This document shows positions 18,829 through 26,627 of a stretch of DNA of 51,204 nucleotides, in pieces (the stretch's first letter is position 1; the number at the start of each line of letters is the position of its first letter). A program made the translations under genes and the position numbers. Origin of the DNA: an uncultured Prevotella sp. (lineage in GTDB: Bacteria > Bacteroidota > Bacteroidia > Bacteroidales > Bacteroidaceae); NCBI GenBank assembly GCA_937895845.1, contig CALBLK010000067.1, positions 1-51,204 of the forward strand, read 5' to 3'. A model generated the notes under the pieces. It did not search any database. It was given only the letters and a program-made list of their open reading frames with translations, and had not been told where the DNA came from.

Positions 18829-19596
18829 TTATATTTTTTTGTAGATTCCATTTCCTTTGAACTCGATGAAGCCTTTGTCTCTCAGAAATTGAAGTTGTTG
18901 CCTGATTTTATCTTTGATATGATTGTTGTTAGGATGACTTATTTTAAGTTCTGCACAATATTCATACATCTGTTTGAGTGAGAAAATACCCTCCATTCGT
19001 TCAACAACATGAAGAGTATCAATAAGCCAGCCCCTACTTTCCATTGAGTGCGTTTGCAGATTAAGAACTTTCTTATACAGCGAAACCACATTGGTAACAG
19101 GTATTATTTCTCCATTACAGATTATGGGAATTTTAGCCGTTGCAGGAATCTTTTTCATCAAGATGTTACATCCTTCCCAACCCGCTCTACGAGCATTTTC
19201 TTTCAAGACATTTCGCTTTTCAATAACATCAGGGGTAAAGAAACATTTAGGCACGATAACCAAATTGTTGACCTCATATCTATTGTGATGCATGAAGAAA
19301 AAACTGGGATTATTCAAAGAAGTGATGCGTTCAATCATTGTTCGATAAACACCATCAACTACAGCAGATTGGAATCTGTCACTTTCTGTCCTTTTACTTT
19401 TAAGTTCATATTGTGATTTACAGTTGTCACAAACAAAATCTTTAACTGGTGCATTCGGTTCTGCGTGTCGAATTGTCACTTCGCCACAAATAGGGCAATA
19501 CATGTTATGTGCAAGCCAATCTTCCGTAAGTACACGAGCTTTTTGACTTGCACTTTTGTAACCGTTTGCCAAAGATGTATTGAATCGTAAGTTCAT
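18829..19596 (-). CDS. dpnC: DpnI-type restriction endonuclease (cuts methylated GATC)
   Basis: The 255-residue protein aligns end to end with pneumococcal DpnI as I remember it: SQKARVLTEDW, ARRAGWEGCNI, then NNHIKDKIRQQLQFLRDKG and EFKGNGIYKK. The PD-(D/E)XK site is complete and at the same positions, with Asp53 (VKDF) and Glu64-Lys66 (YELKSK). Cys34, Cys37, Cys56 and Cys59 form the zinc site. The C-terminal winged helix (about 183-255) reads the methylated bases. DpnI cleaves GATC only when adenine is N6-methylated, so it attacks incoming Dam-methylated DNA and cannot coexist with an active GATC methyltransferase. Its neighbour is a truncated methyltransferase of that very type. The DNA is AT-rich, a sign of transfer. 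Confidence 0.95.
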   Translation of the reverse strand: MNLRFNTSLANGYKSASQKARVLTEDWLAHNMYCPICGEVTIRHAEPNAPVKDFVCDNCKSQYELKSKRTESDRFQSAVVDGVYRTMIERITSLNNPSFFFMHHNRYEVNNLVIVPKCFFTPDVIEKRNVLKENARRAGWEGCNILMKKIPATAKIPIICNGEIIPVTNVVSLYKKVLNLQTHSMESRGWLIDTLHVVERMEGIFSLKQMYEYCAELKISHPNNNHIKDKIRQQLQFLRDKGFIEFKGNGIYKKI

Positions 19597-19598
19597 AT

Positions 19599-19730
19599 TT
19601 ATTTCAAAGGTTTTCTGCCTCCTGTATCTTCAAGGGTTCTCATTTGTAGGATTGCTATCTGATTCAATTTGACGAGCCGTTCCGACTGTGCCATGCCATC
19701 ATTGATGAAAACGGCGTTGAGGTTCTCCAT
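19599..19730 (-). CDS. Small ORF directly upstream of dpnI, unknown
   Basis: This is a possible 43-residue protein (MENLNAVFINDGMAQSER, then LVKLNQIAILQM, ending KPLK). Its TAA is separated from the dpnI ATG by 2 bp. It overlaps the end of the broken methyltransferase frame by 32 bp in another frame. The composition looks protein-like, with an amphipathic pattern. It may instead be the tail of a larger gene lost in the deletion that truncated the methyltransferase, because the frame stays open upstream of the ATG. I do not recognise the family. Confidence 0.4.
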   Translation of the reverse strand: MENLNAVFINDGMAQSERLVKLNQIAILQMRTLEDTGGRKPLK

Positions 19731-20199
19731 GTTCGAGAGACAGATAAGTTTTCGTTGACACTTGCATAATCACGAATAAACCATTGAAACAGGTGCGGTT
19801 AAGAAAGAAAAACTTTGCCGTGTTCTCTATCGGATCAAGATTCTTCTCATTATAACGTTGGCGCACTGACATAAACATCTCACACTTGGCTTCCATGCCT
19901 GGCAAAGCGTAATATTCCGCTTGCATATCATGCAATGCGGGAATCAGTTGCTCCACGTTGTCACGCACTGTTCGATAACAGGTAATCAAGTCGCTGTTGA
20001 TGTCGTTGATTACAGCACGTTGGATATTTTGATGCTGCTGCAGCATATAAAACAGCATGGCTCCACCGCCAACAAACGGCTCTATGTATGTCACATTGCC
20101 CCAACTGTCAAAGTCTGCAGGCAGTTTGGCCTCCAACTGCCCAATGAGCTGTCCCTTACCGCCAACCCATTTGACGAATGGCTTTGCCTTTGTGTTCAT
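19699..20199 (-). pseudogene. Truncated DpnM-like DNA adenine methyltransferase
   Basis: The frame encodes 166 residues. It has the class D12 N-terminus with PFVKWVGGKGQ at 7-17 (the SAM-binding motif of DpnM/Dam), EPFVGGG at 40-46, then AVINDINSDLITCY and FFLNRTCFNGLF. In intact relatives NGL(F/Y) is followed by RVNSKG and later by the catalytic DPPY. Here homology stops at about residue 142 (near base 19773). An unrelated 24-residue tail ends at the stop, so DPPY and the rest of the catalytic and target-recognition regions are missing. The protein should be inactive. It lies upstream of, and in line with, the DpnI-type gene. Together they look like overlapping remains of DpnII and DpnI cassettes. 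Confidence 0.85.
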
Positions 20200-20236
20200 C
20201 TTACCACTCTTTTCTTTATCTTACCACTCTTTGTTT
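20198..20236 (-). repeat. Tandem duplication next to the methyltransferase start codon
   Basis: A 20-bp unit ending, on the minus strand, in AGAGTGGTAAGAT occurs twice in tandem (20198-20217 and 20218-20236, with few differences). The proximal copy supplies the first base(s) of the ATG and the ribosome-binding region. It may be a small slippage duplication. Confidence 0.6.
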
Positions 20237-20289
20237 ATTATAACACGCTCTGGTATAACAAGCTAACGCCTGCGAGCCGTGCTCCAATG

Positions 20290-20297
20290 CAAAGTTA
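20290..20297 (-). promoter_or_regulatory. -7 element for the methyltransferase/dpnI transcript
   Basis: Read on the minus strand this is TAACTTTG, an exact -7 match about 90 bp ahead of the methyltransferase start. No clear -33 was found. Confidence 0.45.
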
Positions 20298-20340
20298 GCC
20301 GATTTATGCGAGAAGCTGTCAGCTTTTGCAGCAAAAAGTG

Positions 20341-20348
20341 TACCTTTG
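20341..20348 (+). promoter_or_regulatory. -7 element for the PAP2-GH77-sprT operon
   Basis: TACCTTTG matches the Bacteroidetes -7 consensus, 22 bp before ATG 20371. TTTTG lies only 12 bp upstream, so the -33 is not convincing. Confidence 0.6.
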
Positions 20349-20370
20349 CGACAACAAACACCACACACTC

Positions 20371-20934
20371 ATGAAACACTGGCTCGCGCTTTTAGCCGCC
20401 ATTCTCCTTGTCCCCGTCTGCGCCCGGGCGCAGCAGGAGCGCAGCGACCCGCTGGGCAACACGCTGCAGTATGTGCCACGGCTCACCGTGCTGGTCCTCG
20501 ACGTGTGCAACGTGGAGCACCGCACCAAGGGGCGCTGGCACTACCTGGCCAACACCGTGGGCAGCACGGTGGCGGCCTCGGGCATGGCCTGGGCGCTGAA
20601 AAGGAGCGTACACGAGTGGCGGCCCGACCGCACCGACCGGCGGTCGTTCCCCTCGGGCCACGCGGCCATGGCGTTCAGCGGCGCCCACATCCTGCAAAAG
20701 GAGTACGGACAGCACTCGCCATGGATCAGCGCCGGGGGCTACGCGGTGGCCACGGCAGTTGCCGTGAGCCGCGTGACCCACGACCGCCACCACTGGTATG
20801 ACGTGGCGGCGGGGGCGGCCATCGGCATCCTGGGCACCGAACTGGTCTACTTCACCACCGGCAAGCTGTTTGCCGGCTGCGAGACGGCGGTGGGACTGTC
20901 GGGCGAGGGGCTTACGGTGAACGTGGCTTTTTGA
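20371..20934 (+). CDS. PAP2-superfamily membrane-associated phosphatase
   Basis: The 187-residue protein has a signal-like N-terminus (1-20). The three phosphatase motifs are in order: KRSVHEWRP (77-85), PSGH (94-97, candidate acid/base His97) and SRVTHDRHHWYDV (133-145, which carries the nucleophilic His). Several hydrophobic helices surround them. Members act on lipid phosphates such as undecaprenyl pyrophosphate or lipid A phosphates at the periplasmic face. The exact substrate is not predictable here. ATG 20371 was chosen because the signal peptide begins there. The next gene starts 25 bp after the stop, so the two are probably co-transcribed. Confidence 0.9.
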   Translation: MKHWLALLAAILLVPVCARAQQERSDPLGNTLQYVPRLTVLVLDVCNVEHRTKGRWHYLANTVGSTVAASGMAWALKRSVHEWRPDRTDRRSFPSGHAAMAFSGAHILQKEYGQHSPWISAGGYAVATAVAVSRVTHDRHHWYDVAAGAAIGILGTELVYFTTGKLFAGCETAVGLSGEGLTVNVAF

Positions 20935-20959
20935 ACATCTTAACATAAAGTTATACTGA

Positions 20960-23710
20960 ATGATGAGACTGAAACTGAACATCAACTATGTCACTTCGTT
21001 TGGCGAGGAGCTGTTTGTCGACATCTTCCGCAACGGAAGGGACAGCCAGCCCGAGCGCCACAGCATGGAGACTGACAACGGCAGGGACTGGCGCTGCACA
21101 GCCGAGCTGGACATCGCGCCCGGCACGGTGACCGACTATGCCTACGGAATGGTCAAGAACGGCATCGAGCAGCGGCACGAATGGCACGCTGAGAGCCACC
21201 GGCTCACGCTGCCGCCGGGCGACTGGACGGCGGTGACGCTGAACGACCGCTGGATTGACCTGCCCGAGGACGCGCCGCTCTACAGCAGCGCGCTCACGCC
21301 GGACAGCCTGCGCCACGGCTCAGCGGAGCACCTCGGCGGGGCGCTGGCCGTCAAGGTGCGCGCCCCGCAGCTGCGCCCCCACGAGCGGCTGGCGCTGGTG
21401 GGCGACGACCCTGCCCTGGGGGGCTGGGAGGTGTCACGCGCGCTGGAGATGACGGAGCAGCAGCCCAACGAGTGGTGGGTGGCTGTCGACGTGGCCGCGC
21501 TCAGCCGCCCGCTGTTCGAATTCAAGTTTGTGGCACTCAGCGACAAGGACAGTGACGACCCGCTCTGGGAGGTGGGCGCCAACCGCTCCATGGCCGTGCC
21601 CGCTCTCGGGAAGGGGGAGTGCATGGTGTGCGAGCTGCCGCAGGCGGCCATGCCCATCTACCCCTGGAAGGGGGCGGGCACGGTGGTCCCGGTGTTCTCG
21701 CTGCGCTCGGAGGGGAGCTTCGGCGTGGGCGACTTCGGCGACCTGGCGGCCATGGCCGACTGGGTGGCCAGCACGGGGCAGCGGGTGCTCCAGGTGCTGC
21801 CCGTGAACGACACCACCACCGCGCACACCTGGCAGGACTCCTATCCGTACAACTGCATCAGCATCTACGCGCTGCACCCGCAATACATTGACTTCAGGCA
21901 GATGCCGCCGCTCAAGGACAGCCGGCGGCGCGAGCACTACGAGGCCCGGCGGCGCGAGCTGAACGCGCTGCCGCAGATAGACTACGAGCGGATGAGCGAG
22001 GCGAAGATGGACTGCCTGCACGAGCTGTTCGGGCAGGAGTGGGCGACCACGCGCCGCCACAAGGACTACCGGCGGTTTGCCGCCGACAACTGGGAGTGGC
22101 TGGTGCCCTACGCGGTGTTCTGCCTGTGCCGCGACCGCTATGGCACGGCTGACTTTGCCAGCTGGCCCGACACGGTGACGGTGAGCGCCGACAGGAGCGC
22201 GGTGACCTTCACGCCGAAGGGCGGACAGGGACAGGCGCGCACGCTGAAGGTCAAGGACAGGATTCTGGGACGCGAACTGGACTTCTGGTATTTCACGCAG
22301 TACCACCTGGACCGGCAGATGCGGGCAGCGCACGACCACGCGCGCAGCAAGGGGGTGATTCTGAAAGGTGACATCCCCATCGGCATCAGCCGCAACGGCG
22401 TGGAGGCGTGGCTGGAGCCGCGCTACTTCAACATGGACGGACAGGCGGGGGCGCCGCCCGACGCCTTCTCGCCCAACGGACAGAACTGGGGGTTCCCCAC
22501 CTACAACTGGGAGGAGATGCTCCGCGATGGCTGCTCGTGGTGGGTGAAGCGGTTCCGCAAGATGGCGGAGTACTTCGACGCCTACCGCATCGACCATGTG
22601 CTGGGCTTCTTCCGCATCTGGGAGATTCCCGCCAACGCGGTACACGGACTGCTGGGACAGTTCTCGCCCGCCCTGCCGATGACGCGCGAGGAGATTGAGG
22701 GCTACGGGCTGCACTTCGACGAGCAGCTCTACACCGAGCCTTACATCCGCGACTGGATGCTGCCCAAGCTCTTCGGCGACAGGGCCGGCGAGGTGAAGGC
22801 GCGCTACCTTGACCACTGCTACGGTGACGTGTGGCGGCTGAAGCCGGCGTATGACACGGAGCGGAAAATCCGGAACGAGGAATTAAGAATGAAGAATGAA
22901 GAGCCAGACTCAGCCACACACTCTTCACCAGCACCAGCAGACATTTGCGCCGGGCTCTACACGCTGGCGAGCAACGTGCTCTTTGTACGCGACCACAGGG
23001 AACACGACAAGTTCCACCCGCGCATCGGGGCGCAGCTCGACCCGGTTTACGAGGTGCTGGGCGACAGCGAGAAGTTTGCGTTCAACAGGCTGTACAACGA
23101 CTTCTTCTACCGCCGGCACAACCAGTTCTGGCATGCCGAGGCGATGAAGAAGCTGCCGCTGGTCACCGAGGCCACAAGGATGCTGGCCTGCGCCGAAGAC
23201 CTGGGCATGGTGCCGGAGTGCGTACACTGGGTGATGGACGAGCTGCGCATCCTCACGCTGGAGATACAGTCGATGCCCAAGGAGTATGGGGTGCGCTTCG
23301 GCCACCTGTCGCACAACCCCTACCTCAGCGTGTGTACCATCTCAACGCACGACATGCCGACCCTGCGGCAGTGGTGGGACGAGGACGCCGAGCGCGCACA
23401 GGAATACTACCGCACAAGGCTGTACCGCGACGGCAAAGCGCCCCACCCGCTGCCGGGATGGCTGGCCAGGGACATCGTGGGCCGCCACCTCACCAGCCCG
23501 TCCATGCTGTGCCTGCTGTCGCTCCAGGACTGGCTGGCCATGGACGAGAACCTGCGGCTGGCCGACGAGAACGCGGAGCGCATCAACATCCCGGCGGAGC
23601 CGCGCCACTACTGGCGCTACCGCATGCACCTCACCATAGAGCAGCTGATGGCGGCCCGCGGGCTGAACGACACGGTGAAGACGATGGTCTACGAAAGCGG
23701 AAGGGCGTAA
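20960..23710 (+). CDS. 4-alpha-glucanotransferase (GH77) with two N-terminal CBM20 domains
   Basis: The 916-residue protein is of the DPE2-like type. Two starch-binding CBM20 modules lie at about 3-105 and 125-225 (LVGDDPALGGWEV is characteristic of the second). The GH77 barrel follows from about 235, with FSLRSEGSFGVGDFGDL at its start. The candidate nucleophile is Asp545 in YRIDHVLGFFR, the acid/base is Glu746 in CAEDLGMVP, and Asp798 in STHDMPT stabilises. It transfers glucan segments between maltodextrins in cytoplasmic starch or glycogen breakdown. No export signal is visible. An in-frame patch of foreign-looking sequence sits at about residues 636-657. ATG 20963 is an equally possible start. 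sprT follows after 16 bp. Confidence 0.95.
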   Translation: MMRLKLNINYVTSFGEELFVDIFRNGRDSQPERHSMETDNGRDWRCTAELDIAPGTVTDYAYGMVKNGIEQRHEWHAESHRLTLPPGDWTAVTLNDRWIDLPEDAPLYSSALTPDSLRHGSAEHLGGALAVKVRAPQLRPHERLALVGDDPALGGWEVSRALEMTEQQPNEWWVAVDVAALSRPLFEFKFVALSDKDSDDPLWEVGANRSMAVPALGKGECMVCELPQAAMPIYPWKGAGTVVPVFSLRSEGSFGVGDFGDLAAMADWVASTGQRVLQVLPVNDTTTAHTWQDSYPYNCISIYALHPQYIDFRQMPPLKDSRRREHYEARRRELNALPQIDYERMSEAKMDCLHELFGQEWATTRRHKDYRRFAADNWEWLVPYAVFCLCRDRYGTADFASWPDTVTVSADRSAVTFTPKGGQGQARTLKVKDRILGRELDFWYFTQYHLDRQMRAAHDHARSKGVILKGDIPIGISRNGVEAWLEPRYFNMDGQAGAPPDAFSPNGQNWGFPTYNWEEMLRDGCSWWVKRFRKMAEYFDAYRIDHVLGFFRIWEIPANAVHGLLGQFSPALPMTREEIEGYGLHFDEQLYTEPYIRDWMLPKLFGDRAGEVKARYLDHCYGDVWRLKPAYDTERKIRNEELRMKNEEPDSATHSSPAPADICAGLYTLASNVLFVRDHREHDKFHPRIGAQLDPVYEVLGDSEKFAFNRLYNDFFYRRHNQFWHAEAMKKLPLVTEATRMLACAEDLGMVPECVHWVMDELRILTLEIQSMPKEYGVRFGHLSHNPYLSVCTISTHDMPTLRQWWDEDAERAQEYYRTRLYRDGKAPHPLPGWLARDIVGRHLTSPSMLCLLSLQDWLAMDENLRLADENAERINIPAEPRHYWRYRMHLTIEQLMAARGLNDTVKTMVYESGRA
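22865..22930 (+). repeat. In-frame insertion of a GAAGAATGAA-type repeat inside the GH77 gene
   Basis: A stretch rich in AAGAATGAAGAATGAAG lies in a gene that otherwise prefers GC-ending codons, and encodes RNEELRMKNEEPDSATHSSP. Such short AATGAAG repeats are common intergenic sequences in Bacteroidales. The insertion keeps the frame and lies between structural parts of the barrel, well away from the three catalytic carboxylates. Confidence 0.5.
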
Positions 23711-23726
23711 GGGCAACGGCGAAGGC

Positions 23727-24362
23727 ATGGACAAAGAGAAGCTGGAACAGCTGTTCGGACAGTTCAACAGGGCGTACTTCGGCGGGAAGCTGCCGGAGCC
23801 GCGCCTCGAGGTGGACAACTCGCGCACGCAACTGGGGCAGTTCCGCTGTGACAGGCGGCGCAAGTGGCCGCCGGGGACAACGGAAATGGCCAACCCCACC
23901 ATCAAGGTGAGCGCATACTATGACCTGCCGCAGCACGAGGCGGAAAGCATCCTGCTCCACGAGATGATTCACTACTACATCGCGTGGAGCGGACAGTGTG
24001 ACACCGCGCCCCACGGACAGCTGTTCAGACAGTGGATGGACAGGCTGAACGGGGAGCACGGATGGAACATCCGCGTGAGCGTGCCGACCGACGGGCTGGC
24101 AGTGGCGGAGCACAACCGCAAAAAGGACTACCTGGTGCTGGCACTGGAGACTGCCGGGGGGCAGCGGATGCTGTCGGTGGTGAACCCGAAGTACCAGGCG
24201 GCGGTGGAACGGCTCATCCGGCGGGCGCCGTCCGTGTGCAGCCACAAGTGGCTGCACACGGACGATGTGTATTTCGCGCGGTTCCCGGCTGTGAGGAGCC
24301 TGCGCGGCTGCCGGGTCACGGCAGAGGTGTTCGACAAATACACGCGCGCGGCGCACGAATGA
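23727..24362 (+). CDS. SprT-like zinc metalloprotease domain protein
   Basis: The 211-residue protein has an N-terminal SprT-like domain (FNRAYFGGKLPEPRLEVDNSRTQLGQFRC). The zinc motif is HEMIH, with candidate ligands His78 and His82 and catalytic Glu79. A further His at HGQLFRQWM is the likely third ligand. The C-terminal half is beta-rich and carries His residues (CSHKWLHTDDVYF) but not the full Cys4 zinc ribbon of SprT. Relatives include SprT and the DNA-protein crosslink protease Spartan, but the role of short bacterial forms is not settled. It follows the GH77 gene by 16 bp and ends at a strong terminator, so it is the last gene of the operon. The context does not suggest a shared pathway. 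Confidence 0.85.
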   Translation: MDKEKLEQLFGQFNRAYFGGKLPEPRLEVDNSRTQLGQFRCDRRRKWPPGTTEMANPTIKVSAYYDLPQHEAESILLHEMIHYYIAWSGQCDTAPHGQLFRQWMDRLNGEHGWNIRVSVPTDGLAVAEHNRKKDYLVLALETAGGQRMLSVVNPKYQAAVERLIRRAPSVCSHKWLHTDDVYFARFPAVRSLRGCRVTAEVFDKYTRAAHE

Positions 24363-24399
24363 CAAAGGCCGGCGCCCGGAAGTGGCGCATACAGAAAGC

Positions 24400-24441
24400 A
24401 AAAGCAGCCACCTCTCCTTGGCGAGAGGTGGCTGCTTTTTG
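24400..24441. terminator. Terminator after sprT-like gene
   Basis: A perfect 17-bp stem (24400-24416 with 24423-24439) with loop CTTGGC is followed by TTTTTG. The A-run on the 5' side would also let it work in the opposite direction. Confidence 0.93.
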
Positions 24442-24472
24442 TAGTGCAATGGCTGTCAGGCCAAGCGGAAAG

Positions 24473-24674
24473 TTTACCCCAAATCGGTCATTAGATTTCG
24501 TCCCGGGTTGCTGTTTGTTTCGTGCAGCTTGCCACGTAAGTGTTGAAGGCATAGCGGGCTATGGCGAAACACTTACGGCAGCAAGATGCCGAAAGAAACA
24601 GTGACAAGGGGCGGAAAGAGGGAAGACTTCTCACTTTTTTGCCTATTTCGGTCTAATGACCGATTTGGGTTTAC
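24473..24674. mobile_element. 192-bp MITE-like element with 18-bp inverted ends and 5-bp target duplication
   Basis: The ends CCCAAATCGGTCATTAGA (24478-24495) and its exact complement (24652-24669) bound a 192-bp sequence. Its middle (about 24510-24605) is itself a long imperfect palindrome, with CGTAAGTGTT and AACACTTACG forming the core arms. TTTAC flanks both ends (24473-24477 and 24670-24674), as expected for a 5-bp target duplication. There is no room for a transposase, so it would be mobilised in trans. The right-hand duplication contains the stop codon of the minus-strand Omp28 gene, which ends at 24671. The parent insertion-sequence family is not recognised with certainty. Confidence 0.85.
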
Positions 24675-26542
24675 TCCACCATCACCTTGACGGTGCGCCC
24701 GTCGGACAGCTTGACGATGTTCAGGCCCTTGGCCGGAGCTGCGAGGCGCACGCCGGCGGCGTTGTAGCGCGCCACCTCGGCGGCACGGCTGCCGGGGACA
24801 GTGGCCGGCTGGATGCCGGTGGGGTCGGTGAGGTCAACAAGGTCGGCGTTGACAATGGTGTGGTTGCGCCTGTTCAGCAGCAGGGCAATCACCTTGAGGC
24901 GGTGGCGGCTCTGGATGAGCGTGTTGCCGGTGATGTCGAGCTTGGCGGTGTAGTTCATCACCTCGCCGGCCTTCACCGTGCCGCTCACCGAGTTCTCTAT
25001 GCCGTTGTAGGGCTCCCAGGCAGCCACGGCCACGTGGTTGTAGGTGGTCGTCACGTAGTCGGGCGCGTTCTTGGCCGTGTAGGCGGCCAGGTCGGGGTCG
25101 GGATAGGTGGCGCTCATGCCGGCCATATAGTTGCACTGCATCCAGTCCTGGCCCTCGCCTGACATACCGTCTTCGGTGAGGACAAAGGCAAGGGCGTAGG
25201 GGGCGTCGGTATAGTTGACGGCGATGGTGGTCTGGGTGTTCACGGTGAGCACGTTCTTCGCGGGACTGTCCCACCGGGCCTCCAGCTTCACGGTGCCCTC
25301 GGTGGGCTGCTGCTGCCCCTCGCGGAAGAGGGTCATGCCGTCAAACTTGGCCGGGGCCGTGGTCTGGTAGGCCAGGTAGGGGTCGACGTCCTTCAGGATG
25401 CGGTTGACCGTGGCCGTGGGGTAGCTGGGGTTGAATGCCGCCAGCAGGTCATAGTAGTCGGCGGTGTACATGGGGTCGCCGGAGTGGACGGCAATGCCCA
25501 CATAGTCGTCGCCGCAGCTCTCCTCCAGCTTGTTCATGGCCACGGCGCCGCGGGGGCACCAGCCGCACCAGGTGCCGGTGAACTCCTCGAACACCACGGT
25601 GCGCGGCTGGCTCTGCTCGACAAGCACTTGTCCGAAGGCAAAGGCGTTGCGGTTGCCGGTGGCGGTGTTGGCCCGGCCGTTCACCTTGTCCACCGTCCCG
25701 GTGATGTTGTAGCTGCCGGCCTCGGTCTGCACGGGCAGGGTGAGGTTCAGCGTGGTGCTGGCCCACTTGGCCAGGGCCGGGGACAGGGTGTAGTTGCGCA
25801 CCGTCTGCCGGCCGTTGACTTCGAGCGCGAGCGACAGCTTGGACACGGTGTTGGAGCCGCGGTTGCGCACGGTGACGGCCGTCGAGGCAGACGCGCCCAC
25901 CTTGGCGGTGGCGGGGTCGGCCGGGGCCACGCTGACAATCACATTGTCGGGGGTGCGGCGCGGCACATTCAGATGGAGCTTGAAGCCGAGGTTGCCCAGG
26001 CCCACGGTGGTCATGTTGGACTGCCAGTAGTTCTTGGTGTAGGTCTCGTTGAAGATGTAGTAGCCGCCCTCAGTCATCCGCTTGAGCCTGGGCGAGTAGG
26101 TGTAGCCGTCGGCGGCGTTGTTGTCGAAGACATAGCCCACGTAGACGCCCTCGAAGGGAATGGCGTAGGGGGTGGCTAACTTGACGGTGTTCTCGCCGGC
26201 CTTGACCGTGGGCAAGGTGGCCACGATGTTGTCGGCGGTGATGGATGCGAGCGAGGACGACACCCACACGCGCACGTTGGTCATGGTGGCGGGGTCCTTG
26301 CAATAGATGCGCACGGAGTCGAGCACGGCCTCGCCCAGGCTGTCGGGCACAAACACGCCGGCGTAGGTAGTGCCCGGCGCATGGATCTTAACGTAGTCTA
26401 CCTTGCCTTTGGCGGGCGGATAGTTCCACCAGTAGGCATCATAGCCGTCGTCGGCTGCGGCCTTGCCGGGTGCGAAGGCCATGATCACGGTCAGCAGGAG
26501 CGTGGCGAGTGTTCCGAGGTTTTGAGAAAACAATCTTTTCAT
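24671..26542 (-). CDS. Omp28-family secreted protein with thioredoxin-like domain
   Basis: The 623-residue protein has a signal peptide (1-30), a beta-rich N-terminal region (about 35-195) and an Ig/CARDB-like domain (about 200-300, TAVTVRNRGSNTVSKLSLAL). An Omp28-type thioredoxin-like domain follows from about 313 (VVFEEFTGTWCGWCPRG, with Cys326 and Cys329). The end (RYNAAGVRLAAPAKGLNIVKLSDGRTVKVMV) resembles a type IX-style sorting tail. Omp28 proteins are surface or outer-membrane associated and their chemistry is not established. The CxxC suggests disulfide exchange. It is the last gene of a five-gene minus-strand cluster with two other thioredoxin-like proteins. A MITE-like element abuts its stop codon. 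Confidence 0.85.
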   Translation of the reverse strand: MKRLFSQNLGTLATLLLTVIMAFAPGKAAADDGYDAYWWNYPPAKGKVDYVKIHAPGTTYAGVFVPDSLGEAVLDSVRIYCKDPATMTNVRVWVSSSLASITADNIVATLPTVKAGENTVKLATPYAIPFEGVYVGYVFDNNAADGYTYSPRLKRMTEGGYYIFNETYTKNYWQSNMTTVGLGNLGFKLHLNVPRRTPDNVIVSVAPADPATAKVGASASTAVTVRNRGSNTVSKLSLALEVNGRQTVRNYTLSPALAKWASTTLNLTLPVQTEAGSYNITGTVDKVNGRANTATGNRNAFAFGQVLVEQSQPRTVVFEEFTGTWCGWCPRGAVAMNKLEESCGDDYVGIAVHSGDPMYTADYYDLLAAFNPSYPTATVNRILKDVDPYLAYQTTAPAKFDGMTLFREGQQQPTEGTVKLEARWDSPAKNVLTVNTQTTIAVNYTDAPYALAFVLTEDGMSGEGQDWMQCNYMAGMSATYPDPDLAAYTAKNAPDYVTTTYNHVAVAAWEPYNGIENSVSGTVKAGEVMNYTAKLDITGNTLIQSRHRLKVIALLLNRRNHTIVNADLVDLTDPTGIQPATVPGSRAAEVARYNAAGVRLAAPAKGLNIVKLSDGRTVKVMVE

Positions 26543-26627
26543 CTTGCAAAAATATTCGTTAGTTTATGTTTGGTTGCATTATCCCAAGGGGGTGCCGGAC
26601 GGGTGCGGCTGGCTGGTTCGGTCTGCC

